Origin: Candidatus Ancaeobacter aquaticus
GTDB taxonomy: Bacteria; Auribacterota; Ancaeobacteria; Ancaeobacterales; Ancaeobacteraceae
Direction: 5' to 3'
DNA: 33,186 nucleotides
Assembly (NCBI GenBank): GCA_030765405.1
Contig: JAVCCP010000079.1
Location: 1 to 33,186, forward strand
The position numbers were made by a program, and so were the translations under genes. The notes under the pieces were generated by a model. It made no database searches. It was given only the letters and a program-made list of their open reading frames with translations, and was not told the origin of the DNA. Position 1 is the first letter of the stretch. Each line of letters starts with the position of its first letter. Shown here piece after piece: positions 32,534 through 33,186 of the stretch.

Positions 32534-33186
32534 TCAAAATTTTACTGACTGTTGAATAATGTACATTTAAATGCTCACCTATTTCTTTCAATGTATACCC
32601 ATGTTCGATATGGCTTAACGCAATCTTTTTATTTCTTTCTACCCTACTCTTAACACCATCAAAAATATCCCTCAACGGTGGTCTGCACGCATATCTTTCT
32701 TCTCGACTAATCTCTTTTTCATCACCCAATATTTTAAAGTGTTTTTCTATCCCCTTAATAAAATCTCTGTCGCCTAAAAATACCCTGCTTTGTAGTTTGC
32801 CCCATAAAGAATCTTTTTGCCCTGTTCCTTCTTTAACAAATTCTACATAGGCTTTTTTTGCCGTTTTAATTTCAGTGTGAAATTCATTGAGAATAAAACT
32901 CGAGCTAATTATTGATCCATCCCTTACGTTTTTAATTGTATCCGCATAACTACTCCACTTCCATTCCTCTACCTTCTTTACCATTCTTGCCCGTACAGGA
33001 TTCAATACAATATAACGACACACCTCTAATAAATAATTATCCTTATCTACTAAAATTGATTTATATCTTCCTTGAAATACATGACCAACCTTTCGATAAC
33101 AACGGTTAAAAGATTGGGTGTATATTCCATTAAGTTGTCGCATAAATAATGAAAGATTACTTTCTGGGGTTTCAATCAATAGGTGA
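32511..33186 (-). CDS. REP-associated tyrosine transposase, RAYT/Y1 type (partial, runs off right edge)
   Basis: The frame stays open to the window edge: before the apparent TTG start at 33179 the codons read His-Leu-Leu, giving HLLIETPES, which matches the region just after the His-containing catalytic motif (NHVHLLIET) of Y1 transposases. The N-terminus, with most of the HUH site, is therefore outside the window. Present are NGIYTQSFNRCYRKVGHVFQGRYKS, cited as YTQSFNRCYRKVGHVFQGRY, with the catalytic Tyr in this region, DKDNYLLEVCRYIVLNPVRA and WKWSSYADT. A C-terminal helix-turn-helix (YTLKEIGEHLNVHYSTVSKI) is as in several RAYT groups. Such enzymes cut at REP repeats as single-stranded DNA and are usually host-linked single copies. 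Confidence 0.92.
   Translation of the reverse strand, partial: HLLIETPESNLSLFMRQLNGIYTQSFNRCYRKVGHVFQGRYKSILVDKDNYLLEVCRYIVLNPVRARMVKKVEEWKWSSYADTIKNVRDGSIISSSFILNEFHTEIKTAKKAYVEFVKEGTGQKDSLWGKLQSRVFLGDRDFIKGIEKHFKILGDEKEISREERYACRPPLRDIFDGVKSRVERNKKIALSHIEHGYTLKEIGEHLNVHYSTVSKILKNSQFKT

Overview
This AT-rich window (33,186 bases) reads as a bacterial chromosome segment from a diderm (two-membrane) organism. It carries an MlaEFD-type lipid transport operon, lipoproteins with clear lipoboxes, many secreted proteins and a polyprenyl-phosphate sugar transferase. The gene content and the many secreted TPR proteins suggest an uncultured lineage of the Omnitrophota/PVC type. That placement is an inference; no rRNA or other phylogenetic marker was compared. 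Almost every gene lies on the minus strand; hemW is the only convincing plus-strand gene.

Layout, left to right. (1) 1-3.3 kb: a secreted Ala/Lys-repeat TPR protein cut by the left edge, behind a good sigma-54-type promoter, then a secreted hypothetical protein with a terminator and a small zinc-finger protein with an acidic Pro/Glu repeat. (2) 3.5-13.5 kb: a long minus-strand run of obgE, proB, proA, nadD, rsfS, argS, mlaE, mlaF, mlaD and a TPR lipoprotein. Most junctions are tight or overlapping; the exception is a 243-base low-complexity spacer between proB and proA. (3) 13.6-14.3 kb: rplU-rpmA with its own promoter and terminator. (4) 14.4-15.5 kb: hemW on the plus strand. (5) 15.6-24 kb: a cell-surface carbohydrate block (a glycoamylase-like protein with a TPR tail, a polyprenyl glycosylphosphotransferase, UDP-GlcNAc 2-epimerase), followed across an unassigned hairpin region by an alpha/beta-hydrolase lipoprotein. 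(6) 24-28.4 kb: an AAA/DUF4143 ATPase behind a consensus promoter carrying two matched palindromes, a secreted archaemetzincin-like protein that has lost its catalytic zinc ligands, and RecQ. (7) 28.6-33.2 kb: a secreted hypothetical protein, a DUF2157/DUF4824-like gene pair, then a repeat-rich accessory end with two small unknown genes between inverted repeats and a REP-associated tyrosine transposase (RAYT) running off the right edge.

Most notable items: an archaemetzincin pseudo-protease; an MlaF-type ATPase degenerate at four catalytic motifs; a probable AUU start codon for rsfS; the palindrome-flanked promoter of the AAA/DUF4143 gene; a structured intergenic element at about 17.84-17.93 kb; the RAYT-linked repeats, one of which encodes the tail of the transposase; and a TolA-like array of 23 hexapeptides.
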